The notes: generated from the sequence alone by a model not told the origin. Shown: positions 46,905 through 56,771, counted from the first letter of the stretch. The stretch is 64,000 bases of DNA from Rhodoligotrophos defluvii (GCF_005281615.1 NZ_SZZM01000003.1:476207-540206), one strand, 5' to 3'. Program-made: numbers and translations.

Positions 46905-48605
46905 ATGTCCGGTTTCATCGGCACCACCGTTCAGTTGATCGGCGAGATCATGCTCATGCTATGGGGCATTCATATGGTCCATAGTGGCGTGCTGCGGGCT
47001 TTTGGCGGCGAGCTCAGGCAGGTGCTTGGCCGCGCCCTCCACAACCGTCTTGCCGCCTTCGGTGCCGGCCTCGCCGTCACCACTCTGCTCCAGAGCAGCA
47101 CCGCCACCGGGCTTATGGCGACCTCCTTCGCCGCCGATGGCCTCGTGGCGCTGGTGCCGGGCCTTGCGATCATGCTGGGCGCCAATGTCGGCACGACCCT
47201 GATCGTTCAGGTGCTGTCCTTCGACATCGCCCTGATCTACCCCCTCCTCATCTTTGCCGGGTACATCGCCTTCAACCACGGACGGTCGCGGGTGAGGGAT
47301 CTCGGACGGGTCGGCATCGGGCTCGGGCTCATCCTCCTCTCTCTGCATCTGATGGTCCAGTCGATCGAGCCCTTGGCCCAGGTCCAGGGCCTGCGCCATA
47401 TGCTCGCCGCCATTGAAAGCCAGCCGATGGTCTATGTGATCATTGCCGCGGCCCTGACCTGGGCGGCTCATTCCAGCGTCGCCATCGTGCTGATCATCAT
47501 GTCTCTCGCAACGGCCGGCGTGATCGCGCCGGCCGCCGCCATCGCCATGGTGGTGGGGGCGAATATCGGCAGCGCCATCAATCCGGTCGTCGAAGGCGCC
47601 GGCATGGACCCCGTACGCCTCCGCCTGCCCGTCGGCAATCTGGTCAACCGGCTGGTCGGCTGCGCCATCGTCATTCCGTTGCTCGGCCCCATCAGCGAGG
47701 CCATGCTGAGCCTCGATCCCGAGCCGGACCGGCTCACCGCAAATTTCCACACCATCTTCAATGTCTTGCTCGCGGCGCTGTTCTTCTTGCCGCTGCCGCT
47801 GCTCGCCAAGGCCCTGGAGTGGGTGTTCCCGCCCAGGCCGAAGCCGCTCGACCCCTGGGCGCCGCAGCACCTCGACAAGGTGGCGCTGGAAACGCCCTCC
47901 GTGGCCCTGGCCAATGCCGCCCGCGAGGCCATGCGCATGGCCGACGTGGTGCACGACATGCTGCGCGGCGCGCAGGACGCGTTGCACTCCAATGAGCGCG
48001 CCAAGGTGCAGGCCGTCTGCCGCATGGACAAGATCCTCGACAGCCTGCACGGCGCGATCCAGCGCTACCTGACCGATGTCAGCCGCGAGATGCTGGGCGA
48101 TGCCGAGAACCGCCGCCTCGCCGACATCCTGGCCTTTTCCATCAATCTCGAGCATATCGGCGACATCATCGACAAGAACATCATGGAGATTGCCGCCAAG
48201 CGCATCAAACGCGGCGTGACCCTGTCGGCTGAGGGCATGGCCGAGCTGGACGACATGTTCGCGCGCGTGCAGAACGATATGAAGCTCGCGACAGCCGTGT
48301 TCCTCACCGGCGACCTCGACGCCGCACGTCAGCTATTCGAGGAAAAGGAGCACTTCCGCGAGCTCGAGCGGCTCGCCAATGAGCGCCACTTTCAGCGCGT
48401 CCGCGAGGGGCGCAAGGAAAGCATCGAGACCAGCGGGCTGCACCTCGATCTGGTGCGCGACATCAAGCGCATCGAATCGCACATCGCCTCGGCCGCCTAT
48501 CCCATACTGGAACAGCACGGCATGCTGCTGTCGAGCCGCTTGAGCGATGCCGGCGATCCCTCGCTTTCCACGGCCGCGACCACCTCTGTCCACGGCGAGC
48601 CGTAA
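46905..48605 (+). CDS. Na/Pi cotransporter family protein with PhoU domain
   Basis: 566 residues; the ATG at 46905 follows AGGAGG. Eight or more membrane segments in ~1-330 with two Na_Pi_cotrans repeats: the QSSTA motif LLQSSTATGLMATSF (~62-76) and its partner WAAHSSVAIVLIIMSLATAGV (~185). The C-terminal ~350-550 is a PhoU-like helical domain (EAMRMADVVHDMLRGA, ADILAFSINLEHIGDIIDKNIME). Bacterial members import phosphate with sodium, or are linked to phosphate sensing. It stands alone. Confidence 0.88.
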   Translation: MSGFIGTTVQLIGEIMLMLWGIHMVHSGVLRAFGGELRQVLGRALHNRLAAFGAGLAVTTLLQSSTATGLMATSFAADGLVALVPGLAIMLGANVGTTLIVQVLSFDIALIYPLLIFAGYIAFNHGRSRVRDLGRVGIGLGLILLSLHLMVQSIEPLAQVQGLRHMLAAIESQPMVYVIIAAALTWAAHSSVAIVLIIMSLATAGVIAPAAAIAMVVGANIGSAINPVVEGAGMDPVRLRLPVGNLVNRLVGCAIVIPLLGPISEAMLSLDPEPDRLTANFHTIFNVLLAALFFLPLPLLAKALEWVFPPRPKPLDPWAPQHLDKVALETPSVALANAAREAMRMADVVHDMLRGAQDALHSNERAKVQAVCRMDKILDSLHGAIQRYLTDVSREMLGDAENRRLADILAFSINLEHIGDIIDKNIMEIAAKRIKRGVTLSAEGMAELDDMFARVQNDMKLATAVFLTGDLDAARQLFEEKEHFRELERLANERHFQRVREGRKESIETSGLHLDLVRDIKRIESHIASAAYPILEQHGMLLSSRLSDAGDPSLSTAATTSVHGEP

Positions 48606-48698
48606 CCTGTTGCCTACCTTTCTGTAGCGGGCGAGGTGATTGTCGCCTCTCCCTGTGCTAGGGAGCATCAATCACGTTTTCGCGAGGTATGATCGCCG

Positions 48699-49838
48699 AT
48701 GGCATCAGGATTGAAGCAGTGGTGGGGCATGGGCGACCGGACGGGCGGGCTGCTCAAGGCAGGCGCGGCGCTGGCCTACGACGCCGTCATGCCCGGCCGG
48801 CGGGTGCGTAGCGCCTTCCAGGATCAGGCGCGCGCTTGTGCGACGCTTGGCTCGCCCTTTACCGCCGTGCTGCTGTGGCTTGCGGCTGAACGGCTCGACG
48901 CTCGCGATCGCGTTGGCCGCGCCATTCTCCATTGGCCGGGCGGTGCGGGCCGCGATGCCCTGGCGCTGCGCTTTGCCGGTGCCCTGCATTCCCTCGTTCT
49001 GTCTGGCGAGGTGCCTGAACTCGCAGCACTCTATCCGCCGAACCCGATGCCGGAGCCTGATCGGCTTTGGGACACGATCGAGCAGGTTTTGGCCGCCCGC
49101 GCCGACGGCATTCTCAACACCTTGGCAAGTCCGCCTCAGACCAATGAGGTGGCCCGTTCAGGCATCCTCCTCGGCGGCTTTCTTGCCATTGCCAGACGAG
49201 CTGGACTGCCGCTGCAGCTCTCGGAGCTGGGCGCGAGCTCCGGCGCAAACCTCTGCTGGGACCGGCTGCGCTACCGGATCGGACACCGCACCTGGGGTTG
49301 CCCGTCCGCCCGGGTGGAGCTTGCGCCGGAATGGCGCGGCCGCATGCCCGATCTGGACGTGCCGGTTGAGGTGGCAGACCGCCGCGGCTGCGACCGCAAC
49401 CCGCTCGACCCGAACTGTCCGATGGCGCGCCGGCGTCTCCTGTCCTATGTCTGGCCGGACCAGACGGATCGCATGCAGCGCCTCTCGGCCATATTGGAGG
49501 TTGCTGCAAACAGCGGGGTATCGGTCGACCAAGCCGATGCGGCCGACTGGGTCGAGAAGCGCTTGCAGGTTGGTGAACCCGGCGCGGCGCACGTGGTCTA
49601 CCACACCATCGTCTGGCAGTACCTGACCCAGGGCGCACGTCGGCGTATCCGCACGGCGCTTGCCAAGGCGGGGGCCGCGGCGCGACCGGAAACACCCCTG
49701 GCCTGGCTGCGTTTCGAAGCGGATGGCGCTGGCAAGGGCGGGCTGCTCGCGTTGACCTATTGGCCCGGGGGGGCCACCGTCAAGCTGGCACGGGCTGACT
49801 ATCACGGCCGCTGGGTGGAGTGGCTTGCCGAGCACTGA
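48699..49838 (+). CDS. DUF2332 family protein
   Basis: 379 residues with no signal peptide or membrane part. The match to DUF2332 rests on FQDQARACATLGSPFTAVLLWLAAE near the N-terminus, NEVARSGILLGGFLAIA, and the SAM-methyltransferase-like stretch LQLSELGASSGANLCWDRLRYRIG (~165-190) followed by DRRGCDRNPLDPN and WPDQTDRMQRL. No function is known for the family. It lies between the Na/Pi transporter and YdcF genes without obvious coupling. Confidence 0.72.
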   Translation: MASGLKQWWGMGDRTGGLLKAGAALAYDAVMPGRRVRSAFQDQARACATLGSPFTAVLLWLAAERLDARDRVGRAILHWPGGAGRDALALRFAGALHSLVLSGEVPELAALYPPNPMPEPDRLWDTIEQVLAARADGILNTLASPPQTNEVARSGILLGGFLAIARRAGLPLQLSELGASSGANLCWDRLRYRIGHRTWGCPSARVELAPEWRGRMPDLDVPVEVADRRGCDRNPLDPNCPMARRRLLSYVWPDQTDRMQRLSAILEVAANSGVSVDQADAADWVEKRLQVGEPGAAHVVYHTIVWQYLTQGARRRIRTALAKAGAAARPETPLAWLRFEADGAGKGGLLALTYWPGGATVKLARADYHGRWVEWLAEH

Positions 49839-49902
49839 CGCAAACGGACTGTAAGCGGGATGGCGATAAGATTGGCTCATCCTGCTTCATGGACGGGGGC
49901 CC

Positions 49903-50685
49903 ATGGATTTTTTCGCGATTTCGAAGCTGTTCTGGATCATCGCTGATCCCGGCAATTTCCTCCTGCTGCTCATTGTCGTCGGCCTGACGCTGCAGCTCGT
50001 GCCTCGCCTGCGCAACAAGGGCAGATGGCTCACCGGCCTCGGCGCGCTCGGCATGGTGCTGGTTATGCTCCTGCCCATCGGCCGCTGGCTCATCGCACCG
50101 CTCGAAAACCGCTTTCCCGTTCCACGGCTGGGCGATCAGGTGGACGGCATCGTGGTGCTGGGCGGGGTCACCCGCAACGACGTGTCCTCCTACCGCGGCA
50201 CGCCGACGCTCGATGAGGGCGCCGACCGGCTCACCACCGCCGTCGCCCTGGCGCGCACCTATCCCCATGCGCGTATCGTGCTCGCCGGCGGCAGTGGTGA
50301 CATCGACCAGCGCGGCACGCCCGAGGGCCTCATCATGCGCGAGATCTTGATCGAGCTCGGCATCGACCCCGCTCGGATCGCGGTCGATGCCAAATCGCGC
50401 AACACTTACGAAAACGCGCTGCTCGCCAAGCAGGCGGCCCAGCCCAAGCCTGGAGAGACTTGGGTGCTCGTCACCTCCGCCTTCCAGATGCCGCGGGCCG
50501 TGGGATGCTTTCGCAAGGTCGGCTTCGATGTCGTCCCTTATCCCGTGGACTTCCGCACGCCGGCAGACCACAAGCGCCATCTCGGCGACCTGCTCAACGT
50601 GCTCGGGCTCGCGGAAAAGGAGTGGATCGGCCTGCTCACCTACTACCTGACCGGCCGGACCGCCCAGCTCTTCCCCGCGCCGTAA
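49903..50685 (+). CDS. YdcF/SanA/ElyC family membrane protein (DUF218)
   Basis: 260 residues. Two N-terminal membrane segments (NFLLLLIVVGLTLQLV and LTGLGALGMVLVMLLPIG) precede a DUF218 domain (~80-240): DGIVVLGGVTRND, ARTYPHARIVLAGGSG, KSRNTYENALLAKQA, WVLVTSAFQMPRAVGCFRKVGFDVVPYPVDF. The family includes ElyC and SanA, involved in envelope integrity and lipid carrier recycling in enterobacteria. Its specific role here is unknown. Confidence 0.85.
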   Translation: MDFFAISKLFWIIADPGNFLLLLIVVGLTLQLVPRLRNKGRWLTGLGALGMVLVMLLPIGRWLIAPLENRFPVPRLGDQVDGIVVLGGVTRNDVSSYRGTPTLDEGADRLTTAVALARTYPHARIVLAGGSGDIDQRGTPEGLIMREILIELGIDPARIAVDAKSRNTYENALLAKQAAQPKPGETWVLVTSAFQMPRAVGCFRKVGFDVVPYPVDFRTPADHKRHLGDLLNVLGLAEKEWIGLLTYYLTGRTAQLFPAP

Positions 50686-50689
50686 CAGC

Positions 50690-50907
50690 CCTTGGTCCCC
50701 GGCCCCGGCACAACGAAGGCTTTCGCTTGTCGCCCTGGATCACCGGGCCAAGCTCGGTGATGACGAAAGCGGCTGAACCAGAGAGAATCCGTCATGCCGG
50801 CCGCGCCTAGGCGCTAAGCCGGCATCCAGGGCCACACGGCACAAGCTTTCCCCCTTTGGTCCCTGGCTTGCCGCGTCAAGCGCGGCAATAACGAGAGTGG
50901 TGGCGAC
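50690..50907. repeat. Dispersed palindromic repeats, one full and one partial copy
   Basis: The full copy starts CGTCATGCCGGCCGCGCCTA at 50790, carries GGCATCCAGGGCCACACGGC, and ends GCGGCAATAACGAG near 50895. Bases 50871-50907 match the reverse complement of 17663-17699 at about 36 of 37 positions, including flanking GAGAGTGGTGGCGAC, so homology runs past the palindrome itself. A partial copy (CCTGGATCACCGGGCCAAGC, then GGTGATGACGAAAGC) lies at about 50733-50770. Confidence 0.75.
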
Positions 50908-50910
50908 TGA

Positions 50911-51708
50911 TCACCGCCCGGTGAAGCGCGGAGCCCGCTTGCCCAGCATGGCGGCGATCGCCTCCTTATGGTCCTCGGTCGCATGGCCCAGCGCCTGCAT
51001 GGCCGCCGACATCTCGAGGATCGTCTGCAGGCCGTTGCGGCTGCTCTCGCGCAACAGCCGCTTGGTCATGCGCACGGCATAGGGCGGGTTCGCAGCGATC
51101 TTCTCCGCAATGTCCCGAGCGGCGCTCATCAGTTCCACCTCCGGCACCACTCGGGAGACAAGCCCGATCTTCAGTGCTTCGTCCGCCTTCACCACATCGC
51201 CGGTCAGCGCCATCTCGCAGGCCTTGGAGAAGCCCACCACCCGCGGCAGGAGCCAGGCTCCGCCATCGCCGGGCACGATGCCGAGCTTGACGAAGCTCTC
51301 GGCGAAGCTCGCCTTCTCGCTGGCGATGCGGATGTCGCACATGCAGGCGAGATCGCAGCCAGCCCCGATGGCGGGCCCGTTCACTGCGGCGATCACCGGC
51401 ACCTCCAGCGCCTCGAACAGCAGGGGCAGCCGCTGGATACCGAACCGGTAATTGCGCCGGGTCTTGGCGGGCAGGCTGTCGCTCAATCCGCCCTCCCCGC
51501 CCATCTTCCTGAGATTGCCGCCGGAAGAGAACGCACTGCCGGCGCCGGTGAGGATCACGGCGCGCACCGAGACGTCCTGGTCCGCCCGCCTGATCGCCTG
51601 CTCCAGCGCGTCGATCATCTCACTGTCCGAGATGGGGTTGCGCAGCTCCGGCTGGTTGAGGGTGATGGTGGCGATCGCGCCGTCGCGCTCTTCGATGATT
51701 AGGCTCAA
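50911..51708 (-). CDS. Enoyl-CoA hydratase/isomerase family protein
   Basis: 265 residues. The start is a TTG at 51708 backed by a strong GGAGGAG site; no better ATG fits. Crotonase fold: VILTGAGSAFSSGGNLRKMGG (oxyanion loop 1, ~58-77), NGPAIGAGCDLACMCDIRIASEKASFAESFVKLGIVPGDGG (~110-145). Glu in the FVKLGIVPGDGGAWL region is at a usual catalytic position. It hydrates or isomerises an acyl-CoA; substrate unknown. It is 30 bases after the CoA transferase on the same strand, likely the same operon. Confidence 0.88.
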   Translation of the reverse strand: MSLIIEERDGAIATITLNQPELRNPISDSEMIDALEQAIRRADQDVSVRAVILTGAGSAFSSGGNLRKMGGEGGLSDSLPAKTRRNYRFGIQRLPLLFEALEVPVIAAVNGPAIGAGCDLACMCDIRIASEKASFAESFVKLGIVPGDGGAWLLPRVVGFSKACEMALTGDVVKADEALKIGLVSRVVPEVELMSAARDIAEKIAANPPYAVRMTKRLLRESSRNGLQTILEMSAAMQALGHATEDHKEAIAAMLGKRAPRFTGR

Positions 51709-51738
51709 GGGCTCTCCTCCCCGGTCAGCTATTGGAAC

Positions 51739-52932
51739 TCATGCCACCGTACCCTCCATGCGCAGCCGGTCACGAGCCTCGTCGTCGAGACCGAGCACCT
51801 CCGCGAGAATGGCATCCGTGTGCTCCCCGAGCCGCGGTGGCGCGGTGGGCGTGCGGGTCGGCGTTCCCCGCAGGTGCAAGGCCGGCGCCGGCAGCTTCAG
51901 CTTGCCGTGGCGGGCATCGTCCACCTCGACGAACATGCCGCGCTCCTCGGCCTCGGGCGCGGCGAACACCTCCGGCACCGTGCGGATCTGCCCGCCCGGC
52001 ACCCCGGCCGCCTTGAGCGCCTCCACCCAGTAGGCCTTGCTTTTCGTCCGAAAGATCTCGCTCAGAATCTCCGCGAGCTCGGCCCGACGGCTCGCCCTGG
52101 TCTTCGCGGTTGCGAAGCGCGGGTCGTCAGCCAGCTCGGGGCGGTTGATCACTTTCGCGCACAGAGCCCGGAATTGCAGGTCGTTGCCGACCGCCACCGC
52201 AAAGCTGCCATCACTCGCCGGGAACACCTGATAGGGCGCGATCGAGGCATGGGCATTGCCGTAGCGGCCCGGCGGCTTGCCCGTCGCCAGATAGCCGGAC
52301 GCCACATTGGCCAGCACATTGACAGCGCTGTCGAGCAGGGCGATGTCGATGAACTGCCCCTCCCCCGTCTTCTCCCGCGCAAGCAGCGCGGCCAGGATCG
52401 CCTGCACCGCATTCATGCCCGAGACGATATCGCAGATCGCCACGCCGAGCTTCATCGGCTCGCCGTCCACCTCGCCGGTGATGGCCATGAGCCCGCTCTC
52501 CGCCTGGATGGCGAAGTCATAGCCCGCCTCCTCCGCCCGCGACCCGCTGCGGCCATAACCCGAGATCGAGCAATAGATCAGCCGGGGATTGATTTCGCGC
52601 AGGTCGTCATAACCGAGCCCGAAGCGGTCGAGGGCGCCCTTGCGGAAATTCTCGACCACCACGTCCGCCCGCCTGGCCAGCTCCCGCACCAGCCGCTGGC
52701 CCTCCGGATCGCGCAGGTCGATCGCGATCGACCGCTTCGACCGGTTGCAGCAGAGGAAATAGGTGCTCTCGCCATTGATGTCGGGCGGCATCCAGCTGCG
52801 GGTATCATCGCCCCCTTGCGGGTTCTCAACCTTCCACACATCCGCCCCGAGATCGGCCAGAGTCTGGGTGCACCACGGTCCGGCCAGCACCCGCGACAGA
52901 TCGAGAACCTTCAACCCCTCCAGCGCCAACAT
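51739..52932 (-). CDS. CaiB/BaiF family CoA transferase
   Basis: 397 residues from the ATG at 52932, which fits the family start LALEGLKVLDLSRVLAGPWC. Type III CoA transferase: catalytic Asp lies in the region VVENFRKGALDRFGLGYDDL/INPRLIYCSISGYGRSG (family Asp about residue 165, in DFAIQAESGLMAITG). It moves CoA between carboxylic acids (for example succinyl-CoA to another acid). It is between paaI-like and enoyl-CoA hydratase genes, so the three probably handle one acyl-CoA pathway. Confidence 0.9.
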   Translation of the reverse strand: MLALEGLKVLDLSRVLAGPWCTQTLADLGADVWKVENPQGGDDTRSWMPPDINGESTYFLCCNRSKRSIAIDLRDPEGQRLVRELARRADVVVENFRKGALDRFGLGYDDLREINPRLIYCSISGYGRSGSRAEEAGYDFAIQAESGLMAITGEVDGEPMKLGVAICDIVSGMNAVQAILAALLAREKTGEGQFIDIALLDSAVNVLANVASGYLATGKPPGRYGNAHASIAPYQVFPASDGSFAVAVGNDLQFRALCAKVINRPELADDPRFATAKTRASRRAELAEILSEIFRTKSKAYWVEALKAAGVPGGQIRTVPEVFAAPEAEERGMFVEVDDARHGKLKLPAPALHLRGTPTRTPTAPPRLGEHTDAILAEVLGLDDEARDRLRMEGTVA

Positions 52933-52942
52933 GCCTGCCCCC

Positions 52943-53380
52943 CTAGCGCTTGCCTTCACCGTCGAACAGCGTCCACACGCCGCTCGCCGAGACCACGACC
53001 CGGTCATCGACCGTCCCCACCGCGCGCATGAACATCAGGCTGCGCGCGGCACGCATGATCTGCGGCCGGATCACCAGGAAGTCGCCGCGCACCGCCTTAC
53101 CCACCAGCTGGGTCTCGAACTGGATGGTCGCCTGCAGCCGGTTGCCGTTCTTCTCCTGGGACGCCATGGCCATGGCGTGGTCCAGCAGCGTCATCAGCAG
53201 GCCGCCATGGGCAACGCCATTGCGGTTGATGTGCTTGTCGGCGAGTTTGAGGCCGATCAGCAGCTGGTCTCCCTCACGCGACCGCCAGAGGGGGCCGATC
53301 AGCTCGATATATCCGGGCTCGGAATAAGCGTCCCACCCCTCGGCGGCGGGATCGAGGTCGGTTTGCAGCATTGGCCTCAT
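52943..53380 (-). CDS. PaaI-type hotdog-fold thioesterase
   Basis: 145 residues, hotdog fold. HINRNGVAHGGLLMTLLDHAMA (~50-71) is the active-site helix with the HGG motif; TIQFETQLVGKAVRGDFLV (~88-106) forms the sheet. It hydrolyses small acyl-CoA or aryl-CoA thioesters. It starts the minus-strand run paaI-caiB-echA; the CoA transferase starts 11 bases downstream. Confidence 0.88.
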   Translation of the reverse strand: MRPMLQTDLDPAAEGWDAYSEPGYIELIGPLWRSREGDQLLIGLKLADKHINRNGVAHGGLLMTLLDHAMAMASQEKNGNRLQATIQFETQLVGKAVRGDFLVIRPQIMRAARSLMFMRAVGTVDDRVVVSASGVWTLFDGEGKR

Positions 53381-53547
53381 CTCTCGTAAGCAACGTCGAC
53401 GGCAAGTTGATTAAGCTGTCCGCACGGCAAGGTCGAGACGAAAGGCGGGAAATTTTCTCAAGCCACGCCCTCGGGCCCGCTTGACAGGAGGTCGATCCAG
53501 CGAGCAGACGGTGAAGCTGGCCAGAGAGCCGTGCCGGAGGGATCATC

Positions 53548-54036
53548 ATGAAGGTTGAGCAGCGACTGGCGGAACTCGGGCTCGAGCTGCCCATGCAGAC
53601 CGCCGACGAGAAGGATTACTACGGCCAGAAATATGGGAAGATGCGGCCCTACTACCGCTCGGGCGAGATCCTGTTCCTCTCCGGCCACACCGCCGGCATG
53701 AAGGACGGCAAGGTGCTCTATCCCGGTGTGCTCGGCCGGGACGTGTCCATCGAACAGGGCTACGCGGCCGCCCGGCTCACCGGGCTCAACTGCTTGGCCG
53801 GCATCAAGGAAGCCATCGGCGACCTCGACCGGGTGACCGGACTCGTGCGCTCGCTCAATTTCGTGGCCTGTGCCCCCGGCTTCACGGAACCGCACCGGGT
53901 GGCCAGCGGCCTCACCGATCTGTTCGCGGACGTATTCGGCGAGGAGATCGGCGTCGGACCCCGCGCCACCATCGGCGTGACCTCGCTCGCCGACAACTAC
54001 TGCTTCGAGACTTGGATGACGGTCGCCGTGCGCTGA
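53548..54036 (+). CDS. RidA family protein (YjgF/YER057c/UK114)
   Basis: 162 residues; GGAGGG precedes the ATG. The RidA fold covers ~35-160 (YYRSGEILFLSGHTAGMKDGKVLYPGVLGRDVSIEQGYAAARLTG is the N-terminal half). An N-terminal helical extension of about 30 residues (VEQRLAELGLELP) is found in one RidA subgroup. The Arg that binds the enamine carboxylate in archetypal RidA (in the block IVKTTVF...) is not present at its usual place, where SLNFVACAPGF stands, so deaminase activity against 2-aminoacrylate is doubtful. It is convergent with fpr and four bases apart. Confidence 0.85.
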   Translation: MKVEQRLAELGLELPMQTADEKDYYGQKYGKMRPYYRSGEILFLSGHTAGMKDGKVLYPGVLGRDVSIEQGYAAARLTGLNCLAGIKEAIGDLDRVTGLVRSLNFVACAPGFTEPHRVASGLTDLFADVFGEEIGVGPRATIGVTSLADNYCFETWMTVAVR

Positions 54037-54039
54037 TCG

Positions 54040-54813
54040 TTAGCGTTCGACGAAGGCCTTCTCGATGACGTAGCTGCCGGGCTTGGACAGGGCGCCTTCC
54101 TCGAAGCCCAGCTTGTCCATCAGCGCGCACATGTCGGCGAGCACGGCCGGGCTGCCGCAGATCATCACCCGGTCTTCGGCCGGGTTCAGCATCGGCAAGC
54201 CGGTATCCCTCGCGATGGTGCCGGAGTCCAGGAGATGGGTGACCCGGCCGCGGTGCACGAACTCTTCGCGGGTAACGGTGGGATAGTAGATCAGCCGGTC
54301 GCCGATCATCTCGCTCAGGTACTCGTCCTTGCGCAGTGCCTCGACTGCTAGCCGGCCGAACTCCAGTTCCTTGATGAAGCGGCAGCCATGAATGAGCACC
54401 ACGGTCTCGAACCGCTCGTAGACCTGCGGGTCCTTGACCACGCTGATGAATGGGGCGATGCCGGTGCCGGTCGAGACGAGATAGAGGCGCTTGCCGTCGG
54501 TCAGGGCCGCCTGCACCAGGGTGCCGGTCGGCTTGCCGCCCACCAGCACGTGATCGCCCACCTTGATCTGCTGCAGGCGCGAGGTGAGCGGACCGTTCGG
54601 CACCTTGATCGAGAAGAACTCGAGGCACTCCTCATAGTTGGCGCTGACCATGCTGTACGCGCGCAGCAACGGCCGGCCGTCCACCGGCAGCCCGATCATG
54701 ACGAACTGACCGTTCTCGAAACGGAAGCTCTTGTCCCGGGTGGTCTTGAAGCTGAAGAGCCGATCCGTCCAGTGCCGGACCTCGATGACGGTCTGAGGAG
54801 CCGGTGCAGCCAT
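54040..54813 (-). CDS. fpr: Ferredoxin--NADP reductase
   Basis: 257 residues, the length of bacterial FPR. The FAD domain has RPLLRAYSMVSANYEECLEFFSI (~50-72); the NADP domain has YLVSTGTGIAPFISVVKD (~105-122) and MICGSPAVLADMCALMDKLGF (~205-225). The protein ends VIEKAFVER, the short aromatic-containing tail common in the bacterial FPR type. It moves electrons between NADPH and ferredoxin or flavodoxin, often in oxidative stress and iron-sulfur metabolism. Confidence 0.94.
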   Translation of the reverse strand: MAAPAPQTVIEVRHWTDRLFSFKTTRDKSFRFENGQFVMIGLPVDGRPLLRAYSMVSANYEECLEFFSIKVPNGPLTSRLQQIKVGDHVLVGGKPTGTLVQAALTDGKRLYLVSTGTGIAPFISVVKDPQVYERFETVVLIHGCRFIKELEFGRLAVEALRKDEYLSEMIGDRLIYYPTVTREEFVHRGRVTHLLDSGTIARDTGLPMLNPAEDRVMICGSPAVLADMCALMDKLGFEEGALSKPGSYVIEKAFVER

Positions 54814-55032
54814 TCTGATGCGATCCCGCTTAGCCTACACAGAAAAACGAAGCCGTTCCCGTTAGTGCACAATAGGCGCAAGGTCAACCGATCCTACGGT
54901 CGCGGGTAAATCACCCCTTAGCGCCGCATAGCCCGCCCGACAGCGTCCACGGCTTATTATTTTGTTGCGCCGCGTCAGCGGATCAAGCGGGATGACGTGG
55001 GACAGGCTCCCATCAGCAGGGAAAGGGAGAGG
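54814..55032. other. Intergenic region upstream of fpr
   Basis: 219 bases between the divergent-side start of fpr and the 3' end of rnpB. Apart from the fpr promoter region (with GTGCACAAT near 54866) I see no gene or repeat. Confidence 0.4.
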
Positions 55033-55441
<409 letters not shown>

Positions 55442-55483
55442 ATCCCTGCCTATAACACAAGATGGTATCAGCGCGCGTCGTTT

Positions 55484-56218
55484 TCAAACATCCGCCGGGC
55501 CGATGGCTTCGGTAAGCCGCTCCAAGGTGCCGATGGTCGACAGATCTGCAATACCATCGACCCGCGCCTGGCGAAAATGCCGCTGGAAGGCGGCAACCAC
55601 GTCCATTGTGCGCTGATCGTATTCACCCGTAGGCTCAATGCCATAGCCGTAGGCAGCGAGCTTCCGTTGCAGATCGCGCACGCTCTCGCCCCGATCGCCG
55701 AAGCGCAGTTCCTGACCGGGCACGATTGGCTCCGGCTCGACCCAGTGGCCGATGCCGGCGGCATGGAGCTGCCCCCAGTCGAATTTCTCGCCGGGATCGA
55801 TCTTGCGGCCCGGCGCCACGTCGGAGTGGGCAAGCACACGGGCCGGCGCGATCCTGTGCCGCGCCAGGATGTCTGAACAGAGCTCGGTCACCGCCGCCAT
55901 CTGCACGGCGGGAAAGGGTGGATAGCCGCCGTCATGACCGGGGTTATGGATCTCGATGCCGACCGAGCGGGAGTTTATGTCCTCCTTGCCTTGCCAGGAA
56001 GAAACCCCGGCATGCCAGGCTCGCTTCTCCTCGGGCACCATCCGCGTGATCAGGCCGGCCTCGTCGATCAGATAGTGGCAGGAGACTTGCGACCGCGGAT
56101 CGCACAACCAGCGACGCGCGGCATCCGCACTCTGCATGCCGGTATAGTGAAGAAGCAGGATGTCGATCGATGTTCCGGGCGCCCGCTCGCCGAAATTGGG
56201 CGAAGGACAGTGCTGCAT
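55484..56218 (-). CDS. N-acetylmuramoyl-L-alanine amidase (AmpD-like) with peptidoglycan-binding domain
   Basis: 244 residues from the ATG at 56218. Amidase_2 domain ~15-150 with the three zinc ligands His24 (LLLHYTGM), His131 and Asp141 (LAHSDVAPGRKIDPGEKFDW). A peptidoglycan-binding type 1 domain follows (~170-240, VRDLQRKLAAYGYGIEPTG). No signal peptide at this start, so a cytoplasmic role in recycling anhydro-muropeptides, like AmpD, is likely; the extra C-terminal domain is common in Rhizobiales AmpD proteins. A longer frame to 56437 overlaps the preceding gene and is not used. Its gene is 11 bases after the small membrane protein. Confidence 0.9.
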   Translation of the reverse strand: MQHCPSPNFGERAPGTSIDILLLHYTGMQSADAARRWLCDPRSQVSCHYLIDEAGLITRMVPEEKRAWHAGVSSWQGKEDINSRSVGIEIHNPGHDGGYPPFPAVQMAAVTELCSDILARHRIAPARVLAHSDVAPGRKIDPGEKFDWGQLHAAGIGHWVEPEPIVPGQELRFGDRGESVRDLQRKLAAYGYGIEPTGEYDQRTMDVVAAFQRHFRQARVDGIADLSTIGTLERLTEAIGPADV

Positions 56219-56229
56219 CGACAAATGCG

Positions 56230-56580
56230 TCACCGGGCCTCGGCACCCTTTTGGAGATAGCTGCGGATCGACCATTTCGGCTCGTCGATTTCGAGCCCGC
56301 GCTCCAGCCGCTTCTCCACATGCCAATTGCGCAGGCCGACCCAGACCGCCGTCCACACGCCGAGCAGCGACAGGAGGACGAATGCGCCCGATGCGAGCCA
56401 ATTCGGCAATCCCAGCAGCCCTTGTAGCGACCAGCATAAGGCAGCCACCATCGCGATGACGGACACGAGCGCCATCGACGCAATGCCGAAGGTCGAAGCC
56501 ATGCGGATGGCTGGAGAGCGGGTCAGCACCAGCTCTTGCTGACCCTCGGCTTCTGCTGGAGACCGGTCTGCGTCTGCCAT
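56230..56580 (-). CDS. Small membrane protein of unknown function
   Basis: 116 residues. Two membrane segments (MALVSVIAMVAALCWSLQGLLG and LASGAFVLLSLLGVWTAVWVG) lie between a polar N-terminus and a basic C-terminal tail (EKRLERGLEIDEPKW). No family is recognised. It is followed after 11 bases by the AmpD-like gene on the same strand, so the two are probably co-transcribed. Confidence 0.62.
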   Translation of the reverse strand: MADADRSPAEAEGQQELVLTRSPAIRMASTFGIASMALVSVIAMVAALCWSLQGLLGLPNWLASGAFVLLSLLGVWTAVWVGLRNWHVEKRLERGLEIDEPKWSIRSYLQKGAEAR

Positions 56581-56725
56581 CTCTCTAATCTCTCGCCATG
56601 GTGAACCCAGGTCATGTCACGGCCACACCCGCGGGCAGGCCGCAGTCTGGCGATGATCTGGCATCAATGAACGAGGCCCGCTCGGAAGTAAAGCGCCGCC
56701 CTGTCGCGGCCCATGTGCCGTGTCG

Positions 56726-56771
56726 CCCTGTATGCCTGGCTCGACGCCGAGGCGCGGCCGAGCATACAGGG
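56726..56771 (-). terminator. Hairpin downstream of clpA
   Basis: CCCTGTATGC (56726-56735) and GCATACAGGG (56762-56771) are perfect complements around a 26-base loop that itself has GC-rich complementarity. It lies 25 bases past the clpA stop. No U-run follows, so it is a weak call as a terminator. Confidence 0.4.
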